Positions 26,624 through 34,263 of a DNA stretch of 64,000 bases are shown piece after piece (positions within the stretch are counted from its first letter, which is position 1; each line of letters starts with the position of its first letter). Location: positions 4,960,001 through 5,024,000 of the forward strand of contig NZ_CP059693.1 in the NCBI RefSeq assembly GCF_028657945.1, read 5' to 3'. Below the pieces are notes generated by a model, which saw nothing but the letters and a program-made list of their open reading frames with translations, was not told the DNA's origin and made no database searches. The stretch comes from Thalassomonas haliotis (GTDB taxonomy: Bacteria > Pseudomonadota > Gammaproteobacteria > Enterobacterales > Alteromonadaceae). The position numbers were made by a program, and so were the translations under genes.

Positions 26624-27610
26624 TCAGCCGATAAAGAAAATTCCCGCTAGAATCAACAGGGCAAAAAAGACGGTTTCCAACGTCATCAGGAAGACCGGCT
26701 TCCAGCCCACAGACACCACCTGCTTTAACGAGGTTTTAATGCCAATCGCCACCATAGACACCACCAGGGCACCACCGGAAATGCTTTTGACCATATCCAC
26801 CAGGGGAGCGGGTATAAAACCTAAATTATTCACCAGCGCCAGGATAAAAAACGCAATTAAAAAGCCCGGAATAAAGCTGCTGACACCAGCGCTTAAACGC
26901 GAGCTTTTCTCTTTAAAGGCAAAAAATATCATCACCACTATAGGTAAGAGCAAAGCCACCCGCAGCAGCTTGATATAGGTGGCAATATCCCCGGCTTCTG
27001 TAGATACGGAGTAACCCGCCCCTACGACCTGGGCAACGTCATGAATGGCGCCGCCGATAAAAACCCCTGCCTGCTCATCACTGAGTTTCAGAAAGTCAGT
27101 CACCAGGGGGTAGGTCAACATCGCCAAGGTACTTAACGCGGTAATGCTGATCACCGTCAGGGCAAAAAATTTCTCCTGATGGGCTTTTTTCGGCAATACC
27201 GTGGAAATGGCCGCCGCCGCAGAGACCCCGCACACCGCCACCGCCCCGCCGGAAAGTACCCCGAACACTTTAGGCAGGCCCAACAAACGCGCCAGCAAAA
27301 TCCCAAAAAAAATGGTTAACCCCATGCTGCCGACAACAATAAGCGGCGGCATCAAGCCCAGTGAAACAATATCGGCAAAGGCAATGCGCACTCCCAGCAG
27401 GGCCACGGCAAAACGTAAAACGGTTTTACTGCAAAAGTCTATGCCCGGCTGATAACTTTTAGCTTCATACAAAAAATGCAGCGCCAGGCCAAGCAAAAGG
27501 GCAAATAACATCACAGGCGCCTGATAGCGATGTGCCAGGGCGCTGGCGGCAATGGCAATAACGGCGCAAACAAAGAGCCCGGCATAATGGGATTTAATAA
27601 AAGCTAGCAT
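26624..27610 (-). CDS. YeiH family putative sulfate exporter (UPF0324)
   Basis: The 328-residue protein has about ten membrane helices and the family landmarks FCSKTVLRFAVALLGVRI, GGAVAVCGVSAAAAI and GGAIHDVAQVVGAGYS. UPF0324/YeiH members are annotated as putative sulfate exporters, with little direct evidence. It is a single gene without obvious partners, 209 bases upstream of (and on the same strand as) the lipoprotein gene. Confidence 0.85.
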   Translation of the reverse strand: MLAFIKSHYAGLFVCAVIAIAASALAHRYQAPVMLFALLLGLALHFLYEAKSYQPGIDFCSKTVLRFAVALLGVRIAFADIVSLGLMPPLIVVGSMGLTIFFGILLARLLGLPKVFGVLSGGAVAVCGVSAAAAISTVLPKKAHQEKFFALTVISITALSTLAMLTYPLVTDFLKLSDEQAGVFIGGAIHDVAQVVGAGYSVSTEAGDIATYIKLLRVALLLPIVVMIFFAFKEKSSRLSAGVSSFIPGFLIAFFILALVNNLGFIPAPLVDMVKSISGGALVVSMVAIGIKTSLKQVVSVGWKPVFLMTLETVFFALLILAGIFFIG

Positions 27611-27765
27611 AATGGCAGGTACCGGAAAATGATTTGGCTAACATAAAATATGCCTTAGTCTATCATGAAAAAATGTTGTTTTAACAAGAGATTAAGCAAA
27701 AGTTCAAGCTTCGGCTTAAAAGAGCATAACTCGGCTCCTGCATATCCATATGCCCGCAGGTGTAC

Positions 27766-27795
27766 AAAAAAAGGCGTGGGGGATTAGCCCACGCC
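27766..27795 (-). terminator. Rho-independent terminator of the zinc-ribbon gene
   Basis: GGCGTGGG (27773-27780) pairs with CCCACGCC (27788-27795) around a 7-base loop. Seven As at 27766-27772 give a T-run on the minus strand; a short T-run on the plus side makes it potentially bidirectional. Confidence 0.8.
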
Positions 27796-27843
27796 GTTTT
27801 TGATTTTGATAATGATACTTAAGATAAGAATCTTGCCCGGGTA

Positions 27844-28170
27844 TTAATTGGGCTTAGTGCAATTGTCTGCTGCGGCGGATTTTTCGATATCCACAACCTG
27901 GGCTTGCCCCTCCTGATCTATGATGAAATTAAAACATGTCAGGGTATCGCAATAATAACAATAACCCTTGGCTACCATCAGGCAACGCTCTGCCGACAAG
28001 GTAGAAATGGACCCGTGTATATCATCAGGCCGGATAAGCTGCCCACAATTGCCACACTGTCCGTTAAGACCGTTAAACACTAATCCGTTAGTAAAGGTGT
28101 ACGGTAATTGCTGACTAATCGGTTGACTCTGACTCCATTCAAACTGCTCTATTTGAAGTGGTTTATTCAT
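27844..28170 (-). CDS. Small Cys-rich protein with two CxxC pairs
   Basis: I start at the ATG at 28170 (MNKPLQIEQFEW), preceded by an AGGTAG-type site; the longer upstream frame looks non-coding. The 108-residue product has CGNCGQLIRP and YCYYCDTLTC, two CxxC knuckles spaced as in a zinc ribbon. No signal peptide is present. It is probably a small cytoplasmic zinc-binding protein of unknown role. A terminator follows it. Confidence 0.65.
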   Translation of the reverse strand: MNKPLQIEQFEWSQSQPISQQLPYTFTNGLVFNGLNGQCGNCGQLIRPDDIHGSISTLSAERCLMVAKGYCYYCDTLTCFNFIIDQEGQAQVVDIEKSAAADNCTKPN

Positions 28171-28458
28171 ACAACTACTACCTAAACTACATCGCAGATT
28201 TACGACCTTCTTAGTATAGGACAGGAACCGGCTTTTGATTACCTGGCCTGCAGGGCAACAAAAGTAAAATTTAAGCCTGTTTTTATTTTTCTCCGGCAGA
28301 AACAAAAAACAGCGTCTACACTTTATCGGACCAAATATCATGAAAAATAATCAATTTATTACTATATCCCCCCATGATATAAAGTGGCTTTATCTGCCGC
28401 TAAAACCAGGTTTAAAGCAAAAATAATAATTATTGTGCTGTGAACAAGGAACGAACCT

Positions 28459-29046
28459 ATGAGCAACAAGGAACCATTTAAAGGCCTGCCGATGGAGCAA
28501 TTAATTGGCGCGCCTTTATCGGCTATCTGCGAAGGCCAGGTGATGATGGCCAGCGCTACCAAAGACTATATCGAAAGTGTCGGCCTGGATGAAAACAACC
28601 AGGTGCGCATGATAGACTTTACCTTCCAGCGCCCCCAGCAGATAGAACAAGCCGATGGCAGCATCAACCAGGGGGTGCAGGATGTAAAGGTCAGCGTACC
28701 TTTTATTTCCATCGTTTCCGTACCCACCCTGCAGGTTGACAGTGCCCGTATCGATTTCACCATGGAAGTCAAATCAACCGAGTATATGGAAAGCAAGCAA
28801 AACGGTGAAAACTCAACGACCAGTACGCCGCCAAAAGCTTCCCCGCCGCTGAACCGGAAGGCTAAACCCACCCTGATAGGCAATGTCACCAAAAAGGAAA
28901 GCGCCAGCGCCGCCACCTACAAGGTGGAAGTAAGCGCCAAACAGGGCGATACCCCGGAAGGTTTGTCCCGGCTGATGGATATACTGCACCGCCATATAAC
29001 CCCGGTAGAAATTGGCGACCCTAAGATCCTTAAAAATAACCAATAA
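28459..29046 (+). CDS. DUF2589 domain protein, first paralogue
   Basis: This is a 195-residue protein with DUF2589 traits: an N-terminal helix (GLPMEQLIGAPLSAICEGQV), a beta-rich middle (VRMIDFTFQ, VSVPFISIVSVPTLQVD, IDFTMEVKST), a Pro/Ser-rich linker and a C-terminal strand-helix unit (YKVEVSAKQGDTPEGLSRLMDIL). No signal or membrane helix is present. The biological role of DUF2589 is unknown. It leads a four-gene cluster with short spacers, which also contains a close paralogue and a diverged relative. Confidence 0.8.
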   Translation: MSNKEPFKGLPMEQLIGAPLSAICEGQVMMASATKDYIESVGLDENNQVRMIDFTFQRPQQIEQADGSINQGVQDVKVSVPFISIVSVPTLQVDSARIDFTMEVKSTEYMESKQNGENSTTSTPPKASPPLNRKAKPTLIGNVTKKESASAATYKVEVSAKQGDTPEGLSRLMDILHRHITPVEIGDPKILKNNQ

Positions 29047-29057
29047 CAGGTGCCCTG

Positions 29058-29600
29058 ATGCAATTAGACGATTTAGTAGAAGCCATCATGTCTTCTGTGG
29101 CTTCGGCGCAGGATGAAATAGAAAAACAAAACATTCAGAACCTCAGCCGCTATTTTAATAAAGACGGCGAGCCGGAAGTGGTCACGGTACGCCTGCCCTC
29201 GGCATCCGCCCATTTACAGGCGGTGGGCGGCAATACCAGCCAACCGCCCCAGGGCAGCGACGGCTACCAGGAAATCGATATTCCCCTGCTGACCCTGCTC
29301 CAGGTAAAACCGATAAAAATCAAAAGTATGAGTGTTAATTTTAATATCTCCCTCACCGCCGTAGAGTCCATCGAACAGGCGGCAGAAAACGAGGATAAAG
29401 CCGACAACCTGCTACACACCTCCACAAGTACAATAATGAAAAAAGCGCGCAAGAAGAAGTATATGTCGACGGATTTATTCGGCGGCAGCTTATTCGGTCG
29501 GGGTAAAAACCGAAACGCGGAAGTGAAAATCACTTTCGAAAGTGGAGAGCCGCCAGAGGGATATTTGAAGTTGAATAGCCACCTGCTCAAGCTCTTCTAA
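29058..29600 (+). CDS. Diverged DUF2589-like protein
   Basis: It starts 11 bases after the previous gene with an AGGTG site. Although overall different, it keeps the same layout as its neighbours: an N-terminal helix (LDDLVEAIMSSVASAQDEI), strands IDIPLLTLLQVKPIKIKSM and VNFNISLTAVES matching the VPFISIVSVPTLQVDS and FTMEV strands of the others, and a final PPEGYLKLNSHLL matching TPEGLSRLMDIL. I read it as a third member of the family, perhaps a hetero-oligomer partner. Confidence 0.7.
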   Translation: MQLDDLVEAIMSSVASAQDEIEKQNIQNLSRYFNKDGEPEVVTVRLPSASAHLQAVGGNTSQPPQGSDGYQEIDIPLLTLLQVKPIKIKSMSVNFNISLTAVESIEQAAENEDKADNLLHTSTSTIMKKARKKKYMSTDLFGGSLFGRGKNRNAEVKITFESGEPPEGYLKLNSHLLKLF

Positions 29601-29624
29601 TTTTAATTATCAAGGAGATCTAAA

Positions 29625-30230
29625 ATGGCTGGAGAACTCGTAAAAATGTCCGATCAGTTCCAGGGACTACCCATGGATTCATTGATTGGCGGGCCGTTAA
29701 CGGCAGCTTGCGACGCTCAGGTGATGTTGGCCAAAGCTACCTCAGATTTTATTACCGATGTGGGTTTTGATGAGCAGAAAAAAGTCCGTATGGTAGACTT
29801 TTCCTTCTCAAAACCCGAACAAATTGAAAGAGACGACGGCACGGTAGACATAGTTAAAACCGACTATGAAGTGAGCGTGCCTTTTATTTCCATCGTCTCT
29901 GTGCCTACCCTACAGGTAGACAATGTCGATGTGTCGTTTAATATGGAAGTGAAATCGTCTTTTTCCGAGTCCAAGAAATCGGACCGTCAGGCGGCTTTTT
30001 CTGCTGAAGGCAGCGGCGGTATCGGGCCTTTCAGGGTTAAGGTAAAAGTCAGCGGCTCTATTTCATCGTCAACGGCTTCAGAGCGTAAAAGCGATAACTC
30101 GGCAAAATATGCGGTACAGGTAGTCGCCAAACAAACCGGCACCCCGGAAGGGCTTTCCCGGGTACTGGATATTTTGCAGCAGTCGATAGCGCCGGTACCT
30201 AAAGATCCGGCACCGGCCACCGGTAGCTAG
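29625..30230 (+). CDS. DUF2589 domain protein, second paralogue
   Basis: This 201-residue protein is closely similar to the first gene of the cluster: QGLPMDSLIGGPLTAACDAQV, VRMVDFSFSKPEQIERDDG, VSVPFISIVSVPTLQVDN and GTPEGLSRVLDILQQSI. The central linker differs. A good AAGGAGAT site precedes the ATG. The protein appears cytoplasmic. Retaining two similar copies plus a diverged one suggests a mixed assembly; function is unknown. Confidence 0.8.
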   Translation: MAGELVKMSDQFQGLPMDSLIGGPLTAACDAQVMLAKATSDFITDVGFDEQKKVRMVDFSFSKPEQIERDDGTVDIVKTDYEVSVPFISIVSVPTLQVDNVDVSFNMEVKSSFSESKKSDRQAAFSAEGSGGIGPFRVKVKVSGSISSSTASERKSDNSAKYAVQVVAKQTGTPEGLSRVLDILQQSIAPVPKDPAPATGS

Positions 30231-30284
30231 GATTATGCCTTTGGGCTAACAGCTCAAACGAAACAGTAAATTAAGGAGATTGCG

Positions 30285-30647
30285 GTGATACCTTCAAACA
30301 ATACCTCATCAGTAAACACTTTTGACATGTCGGAAGTAGGTTATGTAAAACGTATTGTTGTCGGCACGGTGGACCCGCAATCTATTCCGCCGGAAAGCGA
30401 AACCCAGGCAAAAATGGATTTAATCAACCGCTGCCTCAATGAATTTCCCAAAGGCAAATTGCTCGGCATGGAGCGCAGCTTTTCCATTTTACGCATCGGC
30501 GAGCACCAGGTGGTATTGGAAGCGGTAGCTTACCACATAGGTTTTAGCCGCCAGCCCTTCTGGCTGCAGGAGGAAGAGCTTAAAGCCAAGCAAAAACCCG
30601 ACTTTCAAATTGACCCGGAAAAGGTCAAACAGTTTATTGACGTATGA
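30285..30647 (+). CDS. Hypothetical protein closing the DUF2589 cluster
   Basis: The frame starts at GTG with an AAGGAG site seven bases upstream. The 120-residue product has VGYVKRIVVGTVDPQS near the N-terminus and a core around MERSFSILRIGEHQVVLEAV; it ends in a charged helix. No known domain is recognised. Tight same-strand placement after three DUF2589 genes suggests a shared process. Confidence 0.65.
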   Translation: MIPSNNTSSVNTFDMSEVGYVKRIVVGTVDPQSIPPESETQAKMDLINRCLNEFPKGKLLGMERSFSILRIGEHQVVLEAVAYHIGFSRQPFWLQEEELKAKQKPDFQIDPEKVKQFIDV

Positions 30648-30664
30648 CCTTACCTGGCACCTGC

Positions 30665-30698
30665 TTCCCTTAAGATAGGATTTACTATACTAAGGGAA
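30665..30698. terminator. Stem-loop between convergent genes
   Basis: TTCCCTTA (30665-30672) pairs with TAAGGGAA (30691-30698) between the DUF2589 cluster and the leftward gene ending at 30701; few T residues follow. Confidence 0.4.
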
Positions 30699-30700
30699 AA

Positions 30701-31096
30701 TTAACGCTGGCTTATTATCAAGCCTGATTTAAGTACTTTCCTGTTCAGCCTTGCCCTGGTGAGTTCTTTTTTTATCACGCAAAAATCCATGCCGAGGCAA
30801 TAAAGGTAATCTTGCTTTACCAAGCCCGGCCTGCTTATACCAACAGACAAGGTGAAATACACCTTCATCGGCTCACATGTAAAACCTTCTCTGATTGCAC
30901 TCTTCAAAGCAGCCCTTTCGATAAAACCGTCACCAGCAAGTTTTCTCTCTACCAGTTCACCATCTACCGGGGCCAGCGGCTCTCCATCTATTAAGCACGT
31001 CTGCACAGAGACTATCCGGGCCTGTCTAAGTGTTTCGAATACAGATACCGTGCAGCCGCACCACAAATCACTGAGATTGCCGCCCACTGATGCCAT
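30701..31096 (-). CDS. Hypothetical protein, 131 residues
   Basis: This is the third gene of a leftward three-gene unit, starting four bases after the preceding stop. The product (MASVGGNLSDLWCGCTVSVF...) has no signal peptide or clear domain; the middle VDGELVERKLAGDGFIERAA and later FTLSVGISRPGLVKQDYLYC look like mixed alpha/beta. It is not recognised. Tight spacing with its two upstream partners is the main support. Confidence 0.55.
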   Translation of the reverse strand: MASVGGNLSDLWCGCTVSVFETLRQARIVSVQTCLIDGEPLAPVDGELVERKLAGDGFIERAALKSAIREGFTCEPMKVYFTLSVGISRPGLVKQDYLYCLGMDFCVIKKELTRARLNRKVLKSGLIISQR

Positions 31097-31100
31097 TTCT

Positions 31101-31316
31101 TCATTGCATTTCTACTTTTATTGCCTTCAGTACATTTTTCTTTTCTTCATCCGGCAAAGTATCCAATAGTTCGATCAGGCAATTTACTATTCTTAGTTCC
31201 TGCCTTTCATATTCAGCCTTTCTCGCCGGGCATTTCACCTTAGTTAATTGCAATACCGCTGAATCGTGTGCGCCGTTCAATCCCATGATGGCGGTTACTG
31301 TTGGGCTATATAACAT
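31101..31316 (-). CDS. Small hypothetical protein, 71 residues
   Basis: It starts four bases after the stop of the upstream 158-residue gene. The product has LTKVKCPARKAEYERQELRI and a helical end LLDTLPDEEKKNVLKAIKVEM. It is probably a cytoplasmic helical protein and is not recognised. Its position between two genes with almost no spacers suggests an operon. Confidence 0.55.
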   Translation of the reverse strand: MLYSPTVTAIMGLNGAHDSAVLQLTKVKCPARKAEYERQELRIVNCLIELLDTLPDEEKKNVLKAIKVEMQ

Positions 31317-31320
31317 TGAT

Positions 31321-31797
31321 TTACTTCCTTGGTTTGTAATTCAAAAACTCAAAAAATACCGGATCACCAATTCTTTCCCGGCCCGCTAATTTCTTTCTAA
31401 TTGTCCTGACGGATACCCACCTGGAAGACCACACATTTTCCCTTTCGCCGCCTATCTCAAGTTCCCGGCATACATATTTAAGTTCATGCAATATTGCCTC
31501 TATGGCCAGTTCCGGGTCGCTGCAGCCATATCGAAGTTCTGACCAGCAAAATACAGGGTTTGCAGCTATGAAATAAATTATTGCTTCCCGCAGCTCTGCA
31601 CCATATCGGTCAATACCAAGCGCATATAACACCAGTGCCCGAACTTCCACCATGTCATAAATGGTGATCACTGGCGGTCTGGTGACACCTGCCTCGTTGA
31701 GGATCTGCTCTATCGGCATTCCTCCGCCTTTCCTGTTGTTCACTATCCTAAGCAGCGCATCGGTTAATTGCTTTTCCTTGAATCCGTCCGGGTGCAT
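31321..31797 (-). CDS. Hypothetical protein, leftward member of a divergent paralogue pair
   Basis: This 158-residue protein is a diverged paralogue of the rightward gene at 31943. Shared features include an N-terminal helical part with a conserved Gln-Ile-hydrophobic-Asn-Glu (EQILNEAGV against EQIINESGV), a middle with SELRYG/SELRFF and DPELAIEAI/DPEAEIFSN, and a C-terminal basic block (RTIRKKLAGRERIGDPVFFE against ATVARKLASRKRIGSPEYLA) followed by NYKP/SYKP. No named domain is recognised. The basic helix could bind nucleic acid, which is inference. Confidence 0.6.
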   Translation of the reverse strand: MHPDGFKEKQLTDALLRIVNNRKGGGMPIEQILNEAGVTRPPVITIYDMVEVRALVLYALGIDRYGAELREAIIYFIAANPVFCWSELRYGCSDPELAIEAILHELKYVCRELEIGGERENVWSSRWVSVRTIRKKLAGRERIGDPVFFEFLNYKPRK

Positions 31798-31846
31798 TGA
31801 TTTCTTTTGCTTCGCTTGATTACTGAGGGCGCTAGTTTACGGGTAC

Positions 31847-31918
31847 AACTTCAAACCTTCCTTTTCATTAAAAAATAAACTCAGAAAAAAAATTTAATGA
31901 AAAGGAAGGTTTGAAGTT
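31847..31918. repeat. Perfect 26-bp inverted repeat between divergent paralogues
   Basis: The arms lie at 31847-31872 and 31893-31918, separated by 20 A-rich bases. Both divergent genes are preceded by the same 26-base sequence in the same orientation relative to their start. The core contains GAAAAGGAAGG. It may be a duplicated promoter/operator or a long hairpin. Confidence 0.9.
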
Positions 31919-31942
31919 AAATCATTAAGATCTAAATCATCA

Positions 31943-32467
31943 ATGAACCACCAGGGAAGATACAGAAAATTGAATGATTATTTGATTCAAAGAGTACTCG
32001 CCATAGTTCGCCAGACTCTAAAGCAACAGGAGCACTTACCAGAAGATAAACAAAAATCTGTTGAACAGATTATCAATGAATCTGGTGTTAGCGGGATTGG
32101 CCCTCAAGGGATGGCAGAATTCAGGGCCGGGATATATGCCGGGTTAGGGATTGGAGTATGTCAGCCCGGTACGCTCAGGCAAAACTTGCAAGGGCTACTC
32201 TTCGACCATGATGTATTTCGCGTAAGTGAACTAAGATTTTTCTTCCCGGGAGACCCGGAAGCGGAGATATTCAGCAACCTGACAGAACTGGGCTACACCC
32301 TCAAAACCTTGGTAGGAGAACCGGAGCCAGTCTGGCGACCTAAGTTCATGCAGCGCGCAACAGTGGCAAGAAAGCTTGCATCACGCAAGCGTATTGGTAG
32401 CCCAGAATACTTAGCCTACTTATCGTATAAGCCCCCGCAACGCAACGATACGATAACACGGCATTAA
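31943..32467 (+). CDS. Hypothetical protein, rightward member of a divergent paralogue pair
   Basis: The 174-residue product is related to the leftward gene at 31321-31797 along its length. It begins NHQGRYRKLNDYLIQRVLAI and shares EQIINESGV, SELRFF, a DPEAE block and the basic ARKLASRKRIGSPEYL segment near the end. No signal peptide, membrane helix or known domain is seen. The start is an ATG about 25 bases downstream of the inverted repeat. Unknown function. Confidence 0.65.
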   Translation: MNHQGRYRKLNDYLIQRVLAIVRQTLKQQEHLPEDKQKSVEQIINESGVSGIGPQGMAEFRAGIYAGLGIGVCQPGTLRQNLQGLLFDHDVFRVSELRFFFPGDPEAEIFSNLTELGYTLKTLVGEPEPVWRPKFMQRATVARKLASRKRIGSPEYLAYLSYKPPQRNDTITRH

Positions 32468-32618
32468 GGCGGCCTAGTCTCCCGCCAAGGGCATGGAAGC
32501 ATGCAGGGTTTAGGATTTGCTACTCCTTTTGCTTAAATCCTGTGGGAGTCATCAAGGACGATGGCATATCCCTTCCAGGACGATGACCCCCCCACCTCTA
32601 TCATCCATACACCCACAA

Positions 32619-32647
32619 AAAAGGGCAAGTTCAATACTTGCCCTTTT
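32619..32647. terminator. Bidirectional rho-independent terminator
   Basis: A perfect 12-bp stem (AAAAGGGCAAGT/ACTTGCCCTTTT) with a TCAAT loop sits between the rightward paralogue and the leftward membrane-protein cassette; A-run and T-run flank it. Confidence 0.85.
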
Positions 32648-32670
32648 AATCACAATGCGTATAGCAGCTG

Positions 32671-33300
32671 TTACCTTGGTTCTGGTTCCTCATAAGGCTG
32701 TTGACCAAGATTCGAGGCCATGAGCCACACCAACAGGAAAGTTAACCCCAATAATGTAAACTTCACATTCTCATATTGGTCATAGGCCAATCTCCATGTA
32801 GAAAAGAATTCAGCCACTGGCCCGGTTATCCCGAACTCAGGTAAATGCCGTAGGAAGTTTTCCCCAAGCGCCATCAAGTCAACGACCATAAACAAAGTCA
32901 TCAAACTGGTCAGCGCCATTTCAGCATTATATTTATAAATATGGTCTGTTGGTTTACCTTGTGATTCCAGTCTGGCCCTTGTGAAAGGAGCACGTAAAAT
33001 CAGCAGGAAAAATATCACCAGATCAACGGCAAAATGAAAAGCAAAGATAATTGCATTTATAGCCATATCACTGAGCACATCGCTTTCGGTTACTATGAAA
33101 TTATGGAAGATCAGCATCTCTAGAACATAGACCGCCAGTAAAGCTCCGCACAAATGAACCACATTTATATTGTCCTGGCTCTTGAACATAATCAAAAGCA
33201 GTGACGCATTTATAATCAGGTAAACATGCAAATGATTTTTACTGATAATGGCATATACCACGCCAGCAAATATCAAAGTTAATTGAAACAACTTAACCAT
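32671..33300 (-). CDS. Multi-pass membrane protein of the double-glycine peptide cassette
   Basis: The 209-residue protein has about six hydrophobic segments, including FQLTLIFAGVVYAIIS, LCGALLAVYVLEMLIF, FAVDLVIFFLLIL, LTSLMTLFMVVDLMAL and FTLLGLTFLLVWLMA. The loop RAPFTRARLESQGKP is basic and so probably cytoplasmic. The C-terminus is a polar tail. It starts 28 bases after the peptide gene and has no recognised family. A membrane protein directly after a double-glycine peptide gene is often an immunity or export factor; here that is inference. Confidence 0.6.
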   Translation of the reverse strand: MVKLFQLTLIFAGVVYAIISKNHLHVYLIINASLLLIMFKSQDNINVVHLCGALLAVYVLEMLIFHNFIVTESDVLSDMAINAIIFAFHFAVDLVIFFLLILRAPFTRARLESQGKPTDHIYKYNAEMALTSLMTLFMVVDLMALGENFLRHLPEFGITGPVAEFFSTWRLAYDQYENVKFTLLGLTFLLVWLMASNLGQQPYEEPEPR

Positions 33301-33328
33301 GTAATTCTAATCCTTGTGACAGCACCAA

Positions 33329-33550
33329 CTAGGGTGTTGTGCCTTCTTCTTTCTCTACAGGGAAAAAACTATCTGCCATAGGAGTTATAGGAGCTGCGCT
33401 TGCAGGATTAACCCCTTTTCCGCCACCAGAACCCCCTGTGATATTTTTTAGGTCATCAAGAGTCAGTGCTGTTGGGTAAACACCTTTACCGCCATTGCTG
33501 CCGCCAGTGATATTTTTTAGTTCATCAGTTGTTAACTTCTGCATGGTCAT
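33329..33550 (-). CDS. Double-glycine leader peptide with duplicated leader-like module
   Basis: I start at the ATG at 33550, which has AAGGAA at good distance, giving 73 residues; a longer frame from 33628 is possible. The N-terminus MTMQKLTTDELKNITGG is a textbook bacteriocin/RiPP leader. The module repeats at once: LTTDELKNITGGSNGGKGVY, then LTLDDLKNITGGSGGGKGVN, each with GG followed by a GGKGV stretch. The C-terminus is Pro/Ala-rich and acidic and has no Cys. No modification enzyme or peptidase-ABC exporter lies nearby. It overlaps the upstream regulator gene by 26 bases. Confidence 0.65.
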   Translation of the reverse strand: MTMQKLTTDELKNITGGSNGGKGVYPTALTLDDLKNITGGSGGGKGVNPASAAPITPMADSFFPVEKEEGTTP

Positions 33551-33875
33551 CGGTTCCTTGTAGATTGATTGGCTGTTTGAGGTGGTCTGTTTTTGGTGCT
33601 GCCCGGCAGGCGTTAGGTTTTGTTTCATCTCCTAGATCCTTATATTGAGAAAATTGTTGCTCAAGTGCTTTGAATTGCTTTGCAAACCCCGAAAGGTCAA
33701 ATCCGCAATGAATGCAGATAAGAAAGGCTTTATCATATTTGGGCTTACTCTTGCCGTTCTCCCATTTCTCCACAGTTACCCGGCTGACCCCGACTTTTTT
33801 CGCCAGCGCTTCGGTGGTCAGGTTGACAGAGAGTCTGGCGCGCTTTAAGTCATCTTTGCTTGGTATGAAGGGCAT
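33525..33875 (-). CDS. XRE-type helix-turn-helix regulator
   Basis: The 116-residue protein has a Cro/cI-type domain near the N-terminus (LKRARLSVNLTTEALAKKVGVSRVTVEKWENGKSKP). The C-terminal half is a polar tail with FLICIHCGFDLSGF. Its 3' end overlaps the start of the double-glycine peptide gene, so the two are translationally linked. It likely controls the cassette; a TTCCTTTAT/ATAAAGGAA inverted repeat lies just upstream of its start. Confidence 0.75.
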   Translation of the reverse strand: MPFIPSKDDLKRARLSVNLTTEALAKKVGVSRVTVEKWENGKSKPKYDKAFLICIHCGFDLSGFAKQFKALEQQFSQYKDLGDETKPNACRAAPKTDHLKQPINLQGTDDHAEVNN

Positions 33876-33883
33876 TTGAATGA

Positions 33884-33935
33884 TTCCTTTATCTTTTTAT
33901 TATTCCGTATTTTTACATGCGGAAATATAAAGGAA
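33884..33935. promoter_or_regulatory. Inverted repeat upstream of the XRE regulator
   Basis: TTCCTTTAT (33884-33892) and ATAAAGGAA (33927-33935) form a 9-bp inverted repeat, with ATTCCG and CGGAAA nested inside. It starts nine bases before the regulator start codon. Autoregulation is plausible. The rest of the gap to 34263 holds the start of a repeated unit and no gene. Confidence 0.4.
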
Positions 33936-34263
33936 ACTAGAAATAAAAGGAAGGAAATACAACAAAAACGATGATGCACATCATACTAGTACCTTCCTAT
34001 GCTAGGGGAGCTTAATTTTGACTGACACAGTAAGTTTTAATGTGAGGCCTTCAGTCATACTTATGAAAACGTCGAGGTGATACTCCAGAGATACGGCCAC
34101 ATTTAAACGCTTTGCCATGAATTAAGCCCATTTGAGTCCAATCAAAGACTGCATAAAAGGGAAGCTAAAACAGGCTGCGTAGCCTGATGATGCCAGGGAA
34201 AAGCTCATACTTGCATAAAAAATAACAAGCATGATTTTTCCCTGATATGAGGGCTACTCGCGA

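Noticed and set aside
30812-31389. Several short plus-strand frames
   Set aside because: They oppose a tightly spaced three-gene minus-strand unit and have no ribosome sites.
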